45,711 bases of DNA, from positions 1-45,711 of the forward strand of contig NZ_MUNF01000095.1 in the NCBI RefSeq assembly GCF_002154555.1, given 5' to 3'. Source of the stretch: Streptomyces murinus (GTDB lineage Bacteria > Actinomycetota > Actinomycetes > Streptomycetales > Streptomycetaceae). The notes under the pieces were generated by a model. It was not told the origin of the DNA. It was given only the letters and a program-made list of their open reading frames with translations, and did not search any database. The translations under genes and the position numbers were made by a program. Shown one piece after another: positions 44,812-45,711 of this stretch (its first letter is position 1; each line of letters begins with the position of its first letter).

Positions 44812-45072
44812 TCAGACGAGTACGTGGTCCACGAAGCACCACCGCCAGTCCTCGCCCGGTTCGAACGTCCGCATCACTGGATGTCCGGTCTGCTCATGGT
44901 GCCCGGTGGCGTGCCGGCCCGGTGAGGAGTCGCAGCAGCCGACATGGCCACAGGTCAGGCAGAGCCGCAGCTGCACCGGGTGCGTCCCCGCCGCCAGGCA
45001 CTCCGGACAGGTCGCGGAGCGCGGCGCGGGTTCCGGATGCGGCAGCGCGTCGGCGTGCGTGCACTGTTTCAT
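44812..45072 (-). CDS. UBP-type zinc finger domain protein
   Basis: An 86-residue protein that is a single Zn-UBP domain: Cys4 and His5, CPEC, CLTCGHVGCC and the His-rich HATGHHEQTGHPV, all zinc ligands. In eukaryotes the domain binds the C-terminus of ubiquitin; stand-alone bacterial versions are common in actinobacteria and their ligand is not established. ATG 45072 is chosen as the start of the conserved MKQCTHADAL. It is divergent from the antiporter gene, 61 bases away, and lies upstream of prsH on the same strand. Confidence 0.88.
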   Translation of the reverse strand: MKQCTHADALPHPEPAPRSATCPECLAAGTHPVQLRLCLTCGHVGCCDSSPGRHATGHHEQTGHPVMRTFEPGEDWRWCFVDHVLV

Positions 45073-45133
45073 GATTGCCAGATTACGACGGGTGTGCGGG
45101 TGACCGCGCGGAAAACGAGGGTGGGCGAGACGC

Positions 45134-45711
45134 ATGGACGTGATGCCCCTGCTGTTGCTGGTCGCGGGCAGTGCCGCGGTCGCCGGGATCGCCCGGCGCA
45201 CCCCGGTGCCCGCGCCGCTGCTGCTGGTCGCGGCGGGCCTGGTGGTGTCGTACGTGCCCGGCATCCCCGACTACACGCTCGAACCCGATGTCGTGCTGCC
45301 CCTGGTGCTGCCCCCGCTGCTCTACAAGGAGGGCACCGAGAGCTCCTACCTGGACCTGCGGGCCCAGATGCGCCCGGTGGGACTGCTGTCCGTCGGGTAC
45401 GTGCTCTTCGCGACCTTCGTGGTCGGCTGGGCCGCCTATCTCGTCGTACCGGGGCTGCCGCTGCCCGCCGCGCTGGTGCTCGGCGCGGTCGTGGCGCCGA
45501 CGGACGCGGTCGCGGCCGCGGCGATCGCCCGCCGGGTCGGGCTGCCGTCCCGGATCACCACGATCCTCCAGGGCGAGTCGCTGCTGAACGACGCCACCGC
45601 GATCACTGCCTACAAGGTGGCGCTGGCCGCCGCCGTCGGCGCGGGCTCCACCTGGGCGGGCGGCATCGAGGAGTTCCTGCGCGCGGCGGTCGGCGGCGTG
45701 CTCGTCGGCCT
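45134..45711 (+). CDS. Na+/H+ antiporter, CPA1 family (3' partial)
   Basis: The first 192 codons of a cation:proton antiporter, open to the window edge. At least five membrane helices are visible. The signatures LPLVLPPLLYKEG near residue 57, GAVVAPTDAVA near 119 (containing the transport-site Asp) and LQGESLLNDATAI near 145 are typical of NhaP/NHE-type proteins. ATG 45134 is the start. The rest lies outside the window, so the length and any C-terminal regulatory domain cannot be judged. Confidence 0.9.
   Translation, partial: MDVMPLLLLVAGSAAVAGIARRTPVPAPLLLVAAGLVVSYVPGIPDYTLEPDVVLPLVLPPLLYKEGTESSYLDLRAQMRPVGLLSVGYVLFATFVVGWAAYLVVPGLPLPAALVLGAVVAPTDAVAAAAIARRVGLPSRITTILQGESLLNDATAITAYKVALAAAVGAGSTWAGGIEEFLRAAVGGVLVG

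Overview
The window is a 45.7 kb piece of a Streptomyces chromosome. GC content is about 72% with strong GC bias at third codon positions, GTG starts are frequent, and stop/start overlaps (GTGA, ATGA) are common. Markers typical of the genus are present: sigR-rsrA, wblE, dasR, sigH-prsH, the epi-isozizaene synthase/CYP170A1 pair and the class Ia ribonucleotide reductase. From memory, gene order follows the conserved core of the S. coelicolor chromosome around SCO5200-SCO5245, so this is mostly ordinary core genome with a few local changes. No prophage, insertion sequence, CRISPR array or integrative element was seen.

Layout. (1) 1-2.4 kb: three tandem AIM24-family genes; the first is cut at its 5' end, where the window edge carries a fold-back inverted repeat. 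(2) 2.5-11.6 kb: a NUDIX hydrolase and a DUF2342 zincin-like protein, an NAD-dependent epimerase-like protein, moaE, a 57-residue membrane peptide, a YlbL-type PDZ/Lon protein, a PPA1309 protein and a large UPF0182 membrane protein. (3) 11.6-14.0 kb: two identical initiator tRNA genes bracketing a Sel1-like repeat protein. (4) 14.1-17.6 kb: a Fur-family regulator divergent from a catalase, with a perfect 7-1-7 operator between them; a CBS-domain protein; hisN. (5) 17.8-22.4 kb: a TetR regulator facing a minus-strand run of M50 peptidase, aroA, rsgA, an SMR transporter and a frameshifted hypothetical gene. (6) 22.4-27.1 kb: an SRAP protein, an alpha/beta hydrolase, sigR-rsrA (thiol-oxidative stress) with a textbook sigma-R promoter, a TPR-like protein and peptide deformylase. 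(7) 27.3-29.8 kb: the two-gene albaflavenone pathway. (8) 29.8-34.7 kb: nrdA-nrdB and a GlxA/AraC regulator (probable nrdS) behind a cobalamin riboswitch and two NrdR-like boxes. (9) 34.8-38.8 kb: a monocarboxylate-type symporter with its DUF3311 partner, dasR and nagB, with three dre-like DasR sites. (10) 39.0-45.7 kb: a PdtaS-like histidine kinase, wblE, a lipid kinase, a small membrane protein, the sigH-prsH operon, a zinc-finger UBP protein and the start of a Na+/H+ antiporter.

Several modules pair a sensor or regulator with its effector: SigR/RsrA, Fur/catalase, NrdR plus B12 riboswitch/NrdAB, DasR/NagB and PrsH/SigH. The most notable departures from the familiar arrangement are: nagB lies directly next to dasR, with no dasABC(D) genes between them; the CYP170A1 homologue has DDNGE where DDNGD is remembered for its second (terpene synthase) active site; and the sigH reading frame stays open right through prsH. 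I found no convincing wholly new multi-gene system.
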